This document shows, one piece after another, positions 1-5,217 of a DNA stretch of 10,754 nucleotides. A program made the translations under genes and the position numbers. The stretch lies in NCBI GenBank assembly GCA_034409055.1, contig DAOUMU010000288.1, positions 1 to 10,754 of the forward strand, given 5' to 3'. The notes under the pieces were generated by a model. That model did not search any database, was not told the origin of the DNA, and saw nothing but the letters and a program-made list of their open reading frames with translations. Each line of letters starts with the position of its first letter. The stretch's first letter is position 1. Source of the DNA: DAOUMU01 sp034409055. GTDB lineage: Bacteria > Chloroflexota > Anaerolineae > 4572-78 > J111.

Positions 1-91
1 AATTCAAGAAGACTTAATTCTTTCCTATTTCTTCAGAAATTTCGGTGCTTTCGGCCTAAAATCTTGTCTTTTTGCCTTGTTGCCCTATTTA

Positions 92-754
92 TTACCCTGT
101 TCTTACCATCTTTTGCGATTTGTGCCCTGTCGTTATTCCCATGTTGAGGACCTCGGCGATTTCTCGGAAAGTTGGGGGCTTTCGGTAGCGTTGGATGTAG
201 TCTTCGACGTATTCGAGGATTTGGTAATAGCGGGGTGATCTTGTGGTGGGCTTTGGTTTTGCGGCTTCTGCTGCTTCCTCTTCCTTTTGCAGCCTGGCCA
301 GGCTGCGGGCTTTTTCCCTTTTTATGACTGCCTCTACTTCTTTCTCAGTGGTGTAGCCGGGTTTTCCCAGGAGCCGGTTTAGGCGGCCTGATAGTACTGA
401 CAGGTAACCGACTGTTCTTTCATACTCTTTCAGATCGGTGATGGTGGGTGTGTATGAATAGAGGGTTTCAAGGCGGAAGGTGGTGTCGGCCAGCTTGTCG
501 GGGGTGATGGGCTTGGCGTAAAATCCTGACTTAGTTCGTAGTCGATTAAAGTTGTGACCGGGGTAGAAGCCTACCGGGGGGCCGCCGTCCTGGCGGTGGG
601 CGGGGCAGAAGTCCAGACCTGTTATAGCGGGCTTTGTGCAGCCGGGTTGGGCGCACATCTTTCGGTCTGGGTGGTGTTCGTAGCAATATTCTGCTGATGT
701 GCGGCGCTGGCAGCGTTGGCCGTTGTCTCTGATGAATTTGCAGCGTTGGGTCAT
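92..754 (-). CDS. Cys/His-rich protein with LexA-like helix-turn-helix C-terminus
   Basis: A 220-residue protein not recognised as a named gene. Residues 5-28 (C5, C15, C24, H27/H28) and 34-53 (C34, C39, C50, H53) form two short Cys/His knuckles that probably bind zinc. They are followed by a Gly-Gly-Pro-Pro-x-Gly stretch and an N-x-L-x-x-x-G-F-Y segment (about 57-80), a layout that resembles small phage-terminase-like proteins common in bacterial genomes. Residues 95-165 are charged and helical. Residues 175-220 match the N-terminal winged-helix domain of LexA: an ILEYVEDYI helix, then PPTFREIAEVL. LexA continues into a wing and a further helix, but here the protein stops soon after the recognition helix, so the domain is cut short or minimal. 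The start is ATG with a weak AAGAG seven bases upstream. A DNA-binding role is inference. The N-terminal pattern could instead mark a phage-derived packaging or regulatory protein. Confidence 0.7.
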   Translation of the reverse strand: MTQRCKFIRDNGQRCQRRTSAEYCYEHHPDRKMCAQPGCTKPAITGLDFCPAHRQDGGPPVGFYPGHNFNRLRTKSGFYAKPITPDKLADTTFRLETLYSYTPTITDLKEYERTVGYLSVLSGRLNRLLGKPGYTTEKEVEAVIKREKARSLARLQKEEEAAEAAKPKPTTRSPRYYQILEYVEDYIQRYRKPPTFREIAEVLNMGITTGHKSQKMVRTG

Positions 755-781
755 TGGTGGCTCTTGTGTTTTACATCAAGC

Positions 782-830
782 GTGGAGCGTGGAGGGTGGA
801 GGGTGGAGCGTGAAGTGTGGAGCGTGGAGC
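782..830. repeat. Heptad tandem repeat GTGGAGC, 7 units
   Basis: Seven consecutive 7-bp units of GTGGAGC with single-base variants (GTGGAGG twice, GTGAAGT once). The array begins just upstream of the start of the Cys/His protein gene. It is one of several unrelated 7-bp arrays in this window. No spacer or palindrome is visible, so it looks like replication-slippage DNA rather than a regulatory array. Confidence 0.85.
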
Positions 831-992
831 GTGATGGCTTATCTATGAGGTTGTCGTATCAGAAGTTGCTTTTTCATTGTCAATTCTGGTTCTATGGTAT
901 CTTTTCTCTATATGTAGGGTAACTGATTGTTGAGCTACTAGATGTAGTGTGCTACGGTATTGTAGCATAGAGGATTTTGAATTGCAAGTATA

Positions 993-1027
993 GTGTTGCG
1001 TGTTGCGTGTTGCGTGTTGCGTGTTAG
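993..1027. repeat. Heptad tandem repeat GTGTTGC, 4 units plus a degenerate fifth
   Basis: Four perfect copies of GTGTTGC followed by GTGTTAG. An identical four-unit array lies at 4025-4052 on the other side of the NB-ARC gene, in the same orientation. Confidence 0.9.
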
Positions 1028-1161
1028 TACAAGTTCAGTGAAGCCGTCCAAAACACTACAGCGAATTAAGAAAAAAACGAATTGGCCCGTATTTAATTCG
1101 TTGATTTCTCCATTCGTTGTATTGTTGCCGCCACATACACCTGTTTTACTGAACTTGTACG

Positions 1162-1262
1162 GCGACCAACCCACAGGGCAGGCGACGGACGACCAACGAC
1201 GGACGAACCAACCTGCGACCCTGCAACCTGCGACCCTGCGACCCTGCCCCCCTGCCCTCCTG
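1162..1262. repeat. Dispersed CCCACAGGGCA repeat followed by ACC(C)TGC 7/8-bp array
   Basis: Positions 1167-1180 carry CAACCCACAGGGCA, followed by GGCGACGGACGACC-type sequence. From 1211 to 1262 there are alternating 7- and 8-bp units of the ACCTGCG / ACCCTGCA type. The same order (CCCACAGGGCAGGCGAC plus CCTGC-type units) recurs at 4081-4290. Another copy of CAACCCACAGGGCA is at 1587-1600. No coding sense is seen: open frames crossing here are products of the low-complexity repeats. Confidence 0.8.
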
Positions 1263-1263
1263 C

Positions 1264-1291
1264 TTGTTAATTGACCTAATGGTGCTATACT
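1264..1291 (+). promoter_or_regulatory. Candidate sigma-70-type promoter with extended -10
   Basis: A -35-like TTGTTA at 1264-1269, a 16-base spacer and a -10-like TATACT at 1286-1291, with TG at 1283-1284 giving the extended -10 form TGCTATACT. Transcription would begin near 1297, immediately before the two hairpins at 1303-1404. It is about 480 bases upstream of the NB-ARC start codon with hairpins in between, so it is more likely to serve a short RNA than that gene. Confidence 0.4.
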
Positions 1292-1302
1292 GAACAAATA
1301 AG

Positions 1303-1325
1303 AAGCCCCGCCGACGCGGGGCTTT
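1303..1325 (+). terminator. Perfect 9-bp GC-rich hairpin, short T run
   Basis: AAGCCCCGC pairs with GCGGGGCTT around a 4-base loop and is followed by only three T's counting the stem end. It is a strong stem but a weak terminator, and may be the 5' hairpin of a small RNA rather than a stop signal. Confidence 0.45.
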
Positions 1326-1381
1326 GGCCCGGATCAGGTGAAGCAAGCGCCCAAACCAGTGGCGATTATTGTAACAGGGGA

Positions 1382-1409
1382 GCCCCATCTGGTCAAGGTG
1401 GGGCCTTTT
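1382..1409 (+). terminator. Rho-independent terminator-like hairpin with CTTTT
   Basis: GCCCCATCT pairs with AGGTGGGGC (one G-T wobble, 5-base loop) and is followed directly by CTTTTG. No protein gene ends upstream on the plus strand, which is why a small RNA is proposed for 1297-1409. Confidence 0.5.
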
Positions 1410-1454
1410 GCTGCCTCCCACCTGGGCCAAAAATGGTTCAACGCGTAAAAAGCC

Positions 1455-1750
1455 AGACCTGACAGGTTTTAGCGAAAATTTACCAGATAATACCAGTGCC
1501 CGGTATGGGTACCGGTAAGTATGTAGAGGTTGGGGGGAGAAAATCGTAGCCTGCAAACCCGACGCTAAAGCATCGGGCTGAGAGAGCAACCCACAGGGCA
1601 ATGAGGACGCTGAAGCGCCCTAAAACAGCCGGTTTTTTGAGCATTTTAGCCCGTCAGGGCTTTGCTCTTTTAGCGCGACGGCTTCAGCCTCGCGCTTTAG
1701 GTGGCTGTCCCCCAACTGTTACATACGTCCTTACTAAACCTGTCAGGTCT
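1455..1750. repeat. 15-bp inverted pair AGACCTGACAGGTTT / AAACCTGTCAGGTCT
   Basis: The exact reverse complement of 1455-1469 occurs at 1736-1750, just before the NB-ARC ribosome-binding region. Each copy is itself nearly palindromic (ACCTG-A-CAGGT). The stretch between (about 270 bases) holds a fourth-type repeat copy at 1587-1600 and CGCTAAAGC/GCGCTTTAG-like inverted words, with no convincing gene. Confidence 0.6.
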
Positions 1751-1768
1751 TACCGAGGCAAGCAGCCT

Positions 1769-3991
1769 ATGGCTCATCAAGCTGATGACATCCACAGACT
1801 AATCACCAAGCACGAACGCCGGCGGCAGAAGCTCAAAGAGCAACTGGCCCTTTATGGCCCTGATGTCAAGATCGAGATCCAGATCGAAGACATTGAGGCC
1901 GAACTGGCCGAACTGGAAGCAGCCAAAGCCGGCGCACAGCGCCTGACTACCCTCCCCCTCGACACCATTCCCAACCCGGCTACCCTCCCGCCCGGCTCCC
2001 GCATGCCCCTCAACCCCAACCCCCTCTTCGTCGGTCGGGAGAAGGACCTCAAAGGGCTGGCCCAGGCCCTCAAAGTCGGCCAGGCCACGGCCATCGGGCA
2101 GATTGCGGCGGCCACCGGCCTGGGCGGTATCGGCAAAACCCAACTGGCCGCCGAATTCGTGCACCGCTACGGCCAATACTTCAGCGGCGGGGTCTTCTGG
2201 CTCAGCTTCGCCGACCCCAAGGCCATCCCGGCCGAAATAGCCGCCTGCGGTGGCCCGGCCTATATGAACCTGGCCAACTTCGAGCAGTTGGAGCTGCCCG
2301 GCCAGGTTGAACTGGTCCAGGCGGCCTGGTCCAACCCCCTCCCCCGCCTGCTGGTGTTTGACAACTGCGAAGAGGAAAGCCTGCTGGCCCACTGGCGACC
2401 GGCCACGGGCGGCTGCCGGGTGCTGGTCACCAGCCGCCGGGCCACCTGGGATCCCACCCTCGACGTCCAAGCCCTGCCCCTGGGCGTCCTCAGCCGCCCC
2501 GAAAGCATCGAGCTACTGCGCAAGCACCGGCCCGACCTGGCCGGCGACGAGGCGGAGGCCATTGCCAAGGAACTGGGCGACCTGCCCCTGGCCCTGCACC
2601 TGTCCGGCAGCTTCCTGGCCCGCTACAAGCGGGTGATGACAGGCGCGGCCTACCTGGCCCAGTTGCGGGATGAGCGCCTGCTCAACCACCCGGCCCTGCG
2701 CGGCCGGGGTACGACCCTCTCCCCCACCGACCACGTCCTCCACGTGGCCCGCACCTTTGCCCTGAGCTACAACAAATTTGACGCCGCCGACCCGACCGAC
2801 GGCCTGGCCCAGGCCCTGCTGACCCGGGCGGCCTACTTCGCCCCCGGCGAGCCCATCCCCTGCGACTTGTTACTGGCCACGCTGGAGGTAGAGGAGGCTG
2901 ACCCGGACGCGGCGCTGCAGGCCGAGGATGCCCTGGTCCGGCTGATCGAATTGGGGTTACTGGAGGCCGAGGCGGAGGAGACGGTGACCCTGCACCGGCT
3001 GCTGGCGGTGTTTGCCCGGGAAGTAGCGGTAGAGGCCGAAGCCCAGGCGGCGGTGGAGAAAGCCATCCTGCAAGAACTGTCCAATCGCCTGGACCAGGCC
3101 GGTTACCTGGAGCCGCTGCTGGGATTGCAGCCCCATCTTCGGGCCGTGACCGACGCAGCCAAAGCGCGAGAAGACGAACCGGCGGCGGATTTATGCATTT
3201 GGCTGGGATACTACCTGAAACAGATCGGCGACTATGCCGGGGCGCGGCCCTACTACGAGCGAGCCCTGGCCATCCGGGAAGCAGGGCTGGGGCCGCAGCA
3301 CCCGGACACGGCCAGCAGCCTGAACAATCTGGGCTACCTGCTGCAGGCGATGGGGGACCTGGCCGGGGCGCGGCCCTACTTGGAGCGAGCCCTGGCCATC
3401 CGGGAAGCAGGGCTGGGGTCGCAGCACCCGGACACGGCCAACAGCCTGAACAATCTGGGCTACCTGCTACAGGCGATGGGGGACCTGGCCGGGGCGCGGC
3501 CCTACTACGAGCGAGCCCTGGCCATCTGTGAAGCAGGGCTGGGGCCGCAGCACCCAGCCACGGCCAACAGCCTGAACAATCTGGGCTCCCTGCTCTATCG
3601 TATGGGGGACCTGGCCGGGGCGCGGCCCTACTTGGAGAGAGCCCTGGCCATCTTTGAAGCAGGGCTGGGGCCGCAGCACCCAGCCACGGCCCTCAGCCTG
3701 AACAATCTGGGCTACCTGCTGCAAGCGATGGGGGACCTGGCCGGGGCGCGGCCCTACTACGAGCGAGCCCTGGCCATCTTTGAAGCAGGGCTGGGGCCGC
3801 AGCACCCAGCCACGGCCCAAAGCCTGAACAATCTGGCGATACTTTGCTTTTACGAGGACAAGTTTGAAGAAGCAGCCACCCTGATGCGCCGGGCACTGGC
3901 TATTCGTGAGGCCGTGCTTGGCCCCGACCATCCAGATACACAAGGCTCACGGCAGAGTTTGGCGGCGATTGAGGAGGAGCTGAGCAATTAG
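1769..3991 (+). CDS. STAND NTPase: N-terminal helical adaptor, NB-ARC domain, kinesin-light-chain-type TPRs
   Basis: A 740-residue protein from the ATG at 1769 (GAGG ten bases upstream). The frame stays open to an ATG at 1601, but those 56 residues are encoded by repeat-rich non-coding-looking DNA. Residues 1-50 are a charged helical hairpin (ITKHERRRQKLKEQLALYG, then IEDIEAELAELE), a small adaptor seen at the start of many Chloroflexota conflict-type proteins. The NB-ARC core follows: Walker A GLGGIGKT at 117-124, Walker B LLVFDN at 194-199, CRVLVTSRR at 216-224, GDLPLAL at 270-276 and an MHD-like LHRL at 408-411. Six 42-residue TPRs occupy 487-738. Known STAND proteins are ATP-driven switches in which the repeats sense a ligand and the N-terminus recruits or carries an effector. 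No nuclease, TIR or protease domain is visible, so an effector in trans is inferred. Role in phage defence is possible but not shown. Confidence 0.88.
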   Translation: MAHQADDIHRLITKHERRRQKLKEQLALYGPDVKIEIQIEDIEAELAELEAAKAGAQRLTTLPLDTIPNPATLPPGSRMPLNPNPLFVGREKDLKGLAQALKVGQATAIGQIAAATGLGGIGKTQLAAEFVHRYGQYFSGGVFWLSFADPKAIPAEIAACGGPAYMNLANFEQLELPGQVELVQAAWSNPLPRLLVFDNCEEESLLAHWRPATGGCRVLVTSRRATWDPTLDVQALPLGVLSRPESIELLRKHRPDLAGDEAEAIAKELGDLPLALHLSGSFLARYKRVMTGAAYLAQLRDERLLNHPALRGRGTTLSPTDHVLHVARTFALSYNKFDAADPTDGLAQALLTRAAYFAPGEPIPCDLLLATLEVEEADPDAALQAEDALVRLIELGLLEAEAEETVTLHRLLAVFAREVAVEAEAQAAVEKAILQELSNRLDQAGYLEPLLGLQPHLRAVTDAAKAREDEPAADLCIWLGYYLKQIGDYAGARPYYERALAIREAGLGPQHPDTASSLNNLGYLLQAMGDLAGARPYLERALAIREAGLGSQHPDTANSLNNLGYLLQAMGDLAGARPYYERALAICEAGLGPQHPATANSLNNLGSLLYRMGDLAGARPYLERALAIFEAGLGPQHPATALSLNNLGYLLQAMGDLAGARPYYERALAIFEAGLGPQHPATAQSLNNLAILCFYEDKFEEAATLMRRALAIREAVLGPDHPDTQGSRQSLAAIEEELSN
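3227..3982 (+). repeat. 126-bp tandem repeats encoding TPR units (five near-identical, sixth diverged)
   Basis: Units begin at 3227, 3353, 3479, 3605 and 3731, each 126 bp and encoding a GDLAGARPYYERALAI-type TPR. The units are nearly identical in DNA including third codon positions, with differences concentrated in a few codons (for example the residue after ALAI, and the residue before SLNNLG). The sixth unit at 3857-3982 is clearly diverged. This indicates recent duplication or gene conversion within the gene. Confidence 0.9.
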
Positions 3992-4018
3992 CAATTAGTA
4001 ATTAGCAATTAGCAATGG
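3984..4018. repeat. Heptad repeat GCAATTA, 5 units, overlapping the NB-ARC stop codon
   Basis: Units GCAATTA, GCAATTA, GTAATTA, GCAATTA, GCAATGG. The first unit supplies the last codons and the TAG stop (3989-3991) of the NB-ARC gene, so the array reaches into the reading frame. A related array is at 4106-4140. Confidence 0.85.
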
Positions 4019-4024
4019 GGGGAC

Positions 4025-4052
4025 GTGTTGCGTGTTGCGTGTTGCGTGTTGC
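4025..4052. repeat. Heptad repeat GTGTTGC, 4 perfect units
   Basis: Same unit, same number and same orientation as the array at 993-1020. It forms the left part of a composite repeat block that is repeated on both sides of the NB-ARC gene. Confidence 0.9.
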
Positions 4053-4080
4053 GTAAGATAGCCTTGGAACGACGAGCGAC

Positions 4081-4140
4081 GAACCCACAGGGCAGGCGAC
4101 CGACGACAATTAGCAATTAGTAATTAACAATGAACAATCT
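4081..4140. repeat. CCCACAGGGCA dispersed repeat plus RCAATTA heptads
   Basis: GAACCCACAGGGCAGGCGAC at 4081-4100 is a copy of the element at 1167-1180. It is followed by 7-bp units ACAATTA, GCAATTA, GTAATTA, ACAATGA, ACAATCT at 4106-4140. Confidence 0.8.
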
Positions 4141-4290
4141 TGTAACCTGCCACCTTGCGACCCTGCAACCCTGCTTCTACCTTGCTGCCTGCTGCCTGCT
4201 ACCTGCTGCCTGCAACCTTGCCACCCTGCAACCTTGCAACCTTGCTACCTTGCCACCCTGCCACCCGACCAACCCACAGGGCAGGCGACG
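4141..4290. repeat. Degenerate CCTTGCAA / CCTGCTG 7-8-bp array ending in CCCACAGGGCA copy
   Basis: About 125 bases of ACCTTGC, ACCCTGC and CTGCCTG units, ending with CAACCCACAGGGCA at 4270-4283. Together with 4025-4140 it mirrors the block at 993-1262. From 4291 to 4398 I see nothing convincing. Confidence 0.75.
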
Positions 4291-4398
4291 GCTATCCACT
4301 TAAACCGAGACAATACAAGGGGGAATGTAAGCCAGCCGGTTAGCGGATAGGGAGCGGCGACCGTAGGAAGTGCGGATACTTTTTGGGTTCTTCAGAAA

Positions 4399-4559
4399 TT
4401 TCCGTGGTTCTGCTCAAAGGGGACACCTGCACTTGCGCTCCGGTGCAAGTGTTGACAATTTAGTAGGTAATGAGCAGGCTATATCACAAGATATGGCCCG
4501 GATTTGTCAACACCTGCACTTCGCGCAGGCGCATATGTCCGGGCCGAGCGCCACGGAAA
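4399..4559. repeat. Symmetric multi-hairpin inverted-repeat element (MITE-like)
   Basis: Nested inverted pairs share almost the same centre: TTTCCGTGG at 4399-4407 with CCACGGAAA at 4551-4559, and GTGTTGACAA at 4449-4458 with TTGTCAACAC at 4504-4513. Each arm has its own hairpin (CACTTGC 4430-4436 with GCAAGTG 4445-4451; CCTGC 4513-4517 with GCAGG 4525-4529), and a central hairpin joins GGC-ATATC with GATAT-GCC at 4477-4498. It has no coding sense and abuts a broken minus-strand reading frame. It could be a miniature element or the end structure of a lost mobile element. Confidence 0.55.
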
Positions 4560-4731
4560 ATCCCAAAGAGCCGCTGTATCCAGGAATTTTGAGGCGGTAT
4601 CCTCATCTACGCCAACTTTCAAGAAATGTTCAAAAAAATAGCCACCTTGATATTCCATCACGAAAACCGGATAATCATCCACTTTTCTCAATGACGTTAA
4701 GGTTCTTATGGGATTGTACAGTAGAACATGT
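4560..4731 (-). pseudogene. Broken coding remnant of unknown function
   Basis: The minus-strand frame reads as ordinary protein over about 50 residues (a TSLRKVDDYPVFVMEYQG segment, then FFEHFLKVGVDED), then passes at its 3' side straight into the inverted-repeat element at 4399-4559, where it loses sense. On its 5' side it abuts the GTTAGCT end of the structured block at 4732-4826. No start codon with a ribosome-binding site is evident. I do not recognise the family. It is AT-rich like the genes upstream. It may be the 5' part of a cassette gene disrupted by the element, or a short non-functional frame. Confidence 0.35.
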
Positions 4732-4826
4732 GAGCTAACCCGCCCGCACCGAACGATTCTATAAAAACCGACTTTCCCACGCAAGACAACGCTCAACAAA
4801 AAGCGCCGCTGTTGTCGGCGTTAAGC
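4732..4826 (-). other. attC-like site C (candidate recombination site)
   Basis: Read on the minus strand, the block starts with GCTTAAC (a perfect RYYYAAC R'' box, 4826-4820) and ends with GTTAGCT (6 of 7 to GTTRRRY). The ends pair as GC(T)TAACGCC / GG-CGGGTTAGC with extra bases. Inside, CGCCGACAAC can pair with the GTTCGGTGCGGGCG arm if about four bases are left unpaired. Length is about 95 nt, within the range of known attC sites. It follows the receiver gene and also contains that gene's terminator hairpin. Confidence 0.4.
4798..4820 (-). terminator. Rho-independent terminator after the receiver gene
   Basis: On the minus strand CGCCG and CGGCG (4816-4820 and 4804-4808) enclose a 7-base loop and are followed by CTTTTTG. 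It lies about 28 bases past the stop codon of the receiver gene and fits the end of the kinase-receiver transcript. Confidence 0.6.
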
Positions 4827-4848
4827 AATTTGTCAGGGGTTCCTCCCC

Positions 4849-5217
4849 CTACTTTTTGATCTGGTCAATCAATGATATTAACAAATTAATATTGACGGGT
4901 TTGGTGCAATATCCAAGAGGATTCATTCTTTTGATTTTATCCATAACCCTCTCATTGGAATAGCCGGTAACAAATATGATGGGTATATCACAAAATTTTC
5001 TGATCTCTTCTACAGCCTGAAAACCATCAATTTCTCCGGCCAATCTTATATCCATTAAGATAACAGATGGATTTTTTTCTTTTGCCGCCTCTATTGCAGC
5101 CTCTCCGGTAGCCGTTTTTTCGACCACGTGCAAACCAGCTTTAGTTAATTGGATTTCCATACCCATTGCCAGAAGAACTTCATCCTCTACCAACAGTACT
5201 TTGATTTTTTCATCCAT
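4849..5217 (-). CDS. Stand-alone response regulator receiver protein
   Basis: A 122-residue protein made only of a receiver (REC) domain. The acidic pair is E11/D12, the phosphorylated aspartate is D56 (VILMD), the conserved Thr is T84 (FVTGY) and the Lys is K106 (TKPV). It accepts phosphate from a histidine kinase in the cytoplasm. There is no DNA-binding or enzymatic output domain, so it must act by protein contact or by passing phosphate on. Its ATG directly follows the TAA of the kinase gene with no base between, which implies one transcript and coupled translation. The sequence style (LAGEIDGFQAVEEIR, then DIPIIFVTGYS) is that of receivers paired with HisKA_2 kinases. A terminator follows at 4798-4820. 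Confidence 0.93.
   Translation of the reverse strand: MDEKIKVLLVEDEVLLAMGMEIQLTKAGLHVVEKTATGEAAIEAAKEKNPSVILMDIRLAGEIDGFQAVEEIRKFCDIPIIFVTGYSNERVMDKIKRMNPLGYCTKPVNINLLISLIDQIKK

Larger units (their letters stand above)
1297..1409 (+). ncRNA. Possible small RNA bounded by two GC-rich hairpins
   Basis: Downstream of a plausible promoter there is a 9-bp perfect hairpin (1303-1311 with 1316-1324), about 55 bases of unpaired-looking sequence, and a second hairpin (1382-1390 with 1396-1404, one G-T wobble) followed by CTTTT. Neither hairpin follows a protein gene: the nearest genes diverge from this region. A transcript of about 110 nt with a 5' hairpin and an intrinsic terminator would explain both. 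I do not recognise it as a known RNA family. Alternatives are an attenuated leader of the NB-ARC gene or fossil terminators. Confidence 0.35.

Noticed and set aside
782..1262. CRISPR array
   Set aside because: Units are 7-8 bp, contiguous and without spacers; no cas genes are present.
938..1601. Open frames of 93 to 151 codons between the repeats on both strands
   Set aside because: They are made of heptad repeat translations (for example VAGCRVAG) and cross terminators and promoter-like DNA.
1601..1768. Upstream ATG extending the NB-ARC protein by 56 residues
   Set aside because: The stretch is repeat-rich, has no domain resemblance and overlaps the inverted pair and a dispersed repeat. 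The ATG at 1769 begins the adaptor helix and has a GAGG upstream.
1799..2743. Long minus-strand open frames opposite the NB-ARC gene
   Set aside because: They are products of high GC codon bias on the coding strand; the residues are low-complexity Gly/Ala/Arg/Ser and match no domain.
3191..3943. Minus-strand frames opposite the TPR region
   Set aside because: They only mirror the 126-bp repeats; the plus-strand frame gives clear TPR units.
4340..4360. Fourth attC-like site at a plus-strand CGGTTAGCGG
   Set aside because: It is in the opposite orientation to the others and I could find no paired arms around it.
4370..4738. Plus-strand frame of 122 codons
   Set aside because: It runs through the inverted-repeat element and opposite the protein-like minus-strand remnant; there is no domain resemblance.
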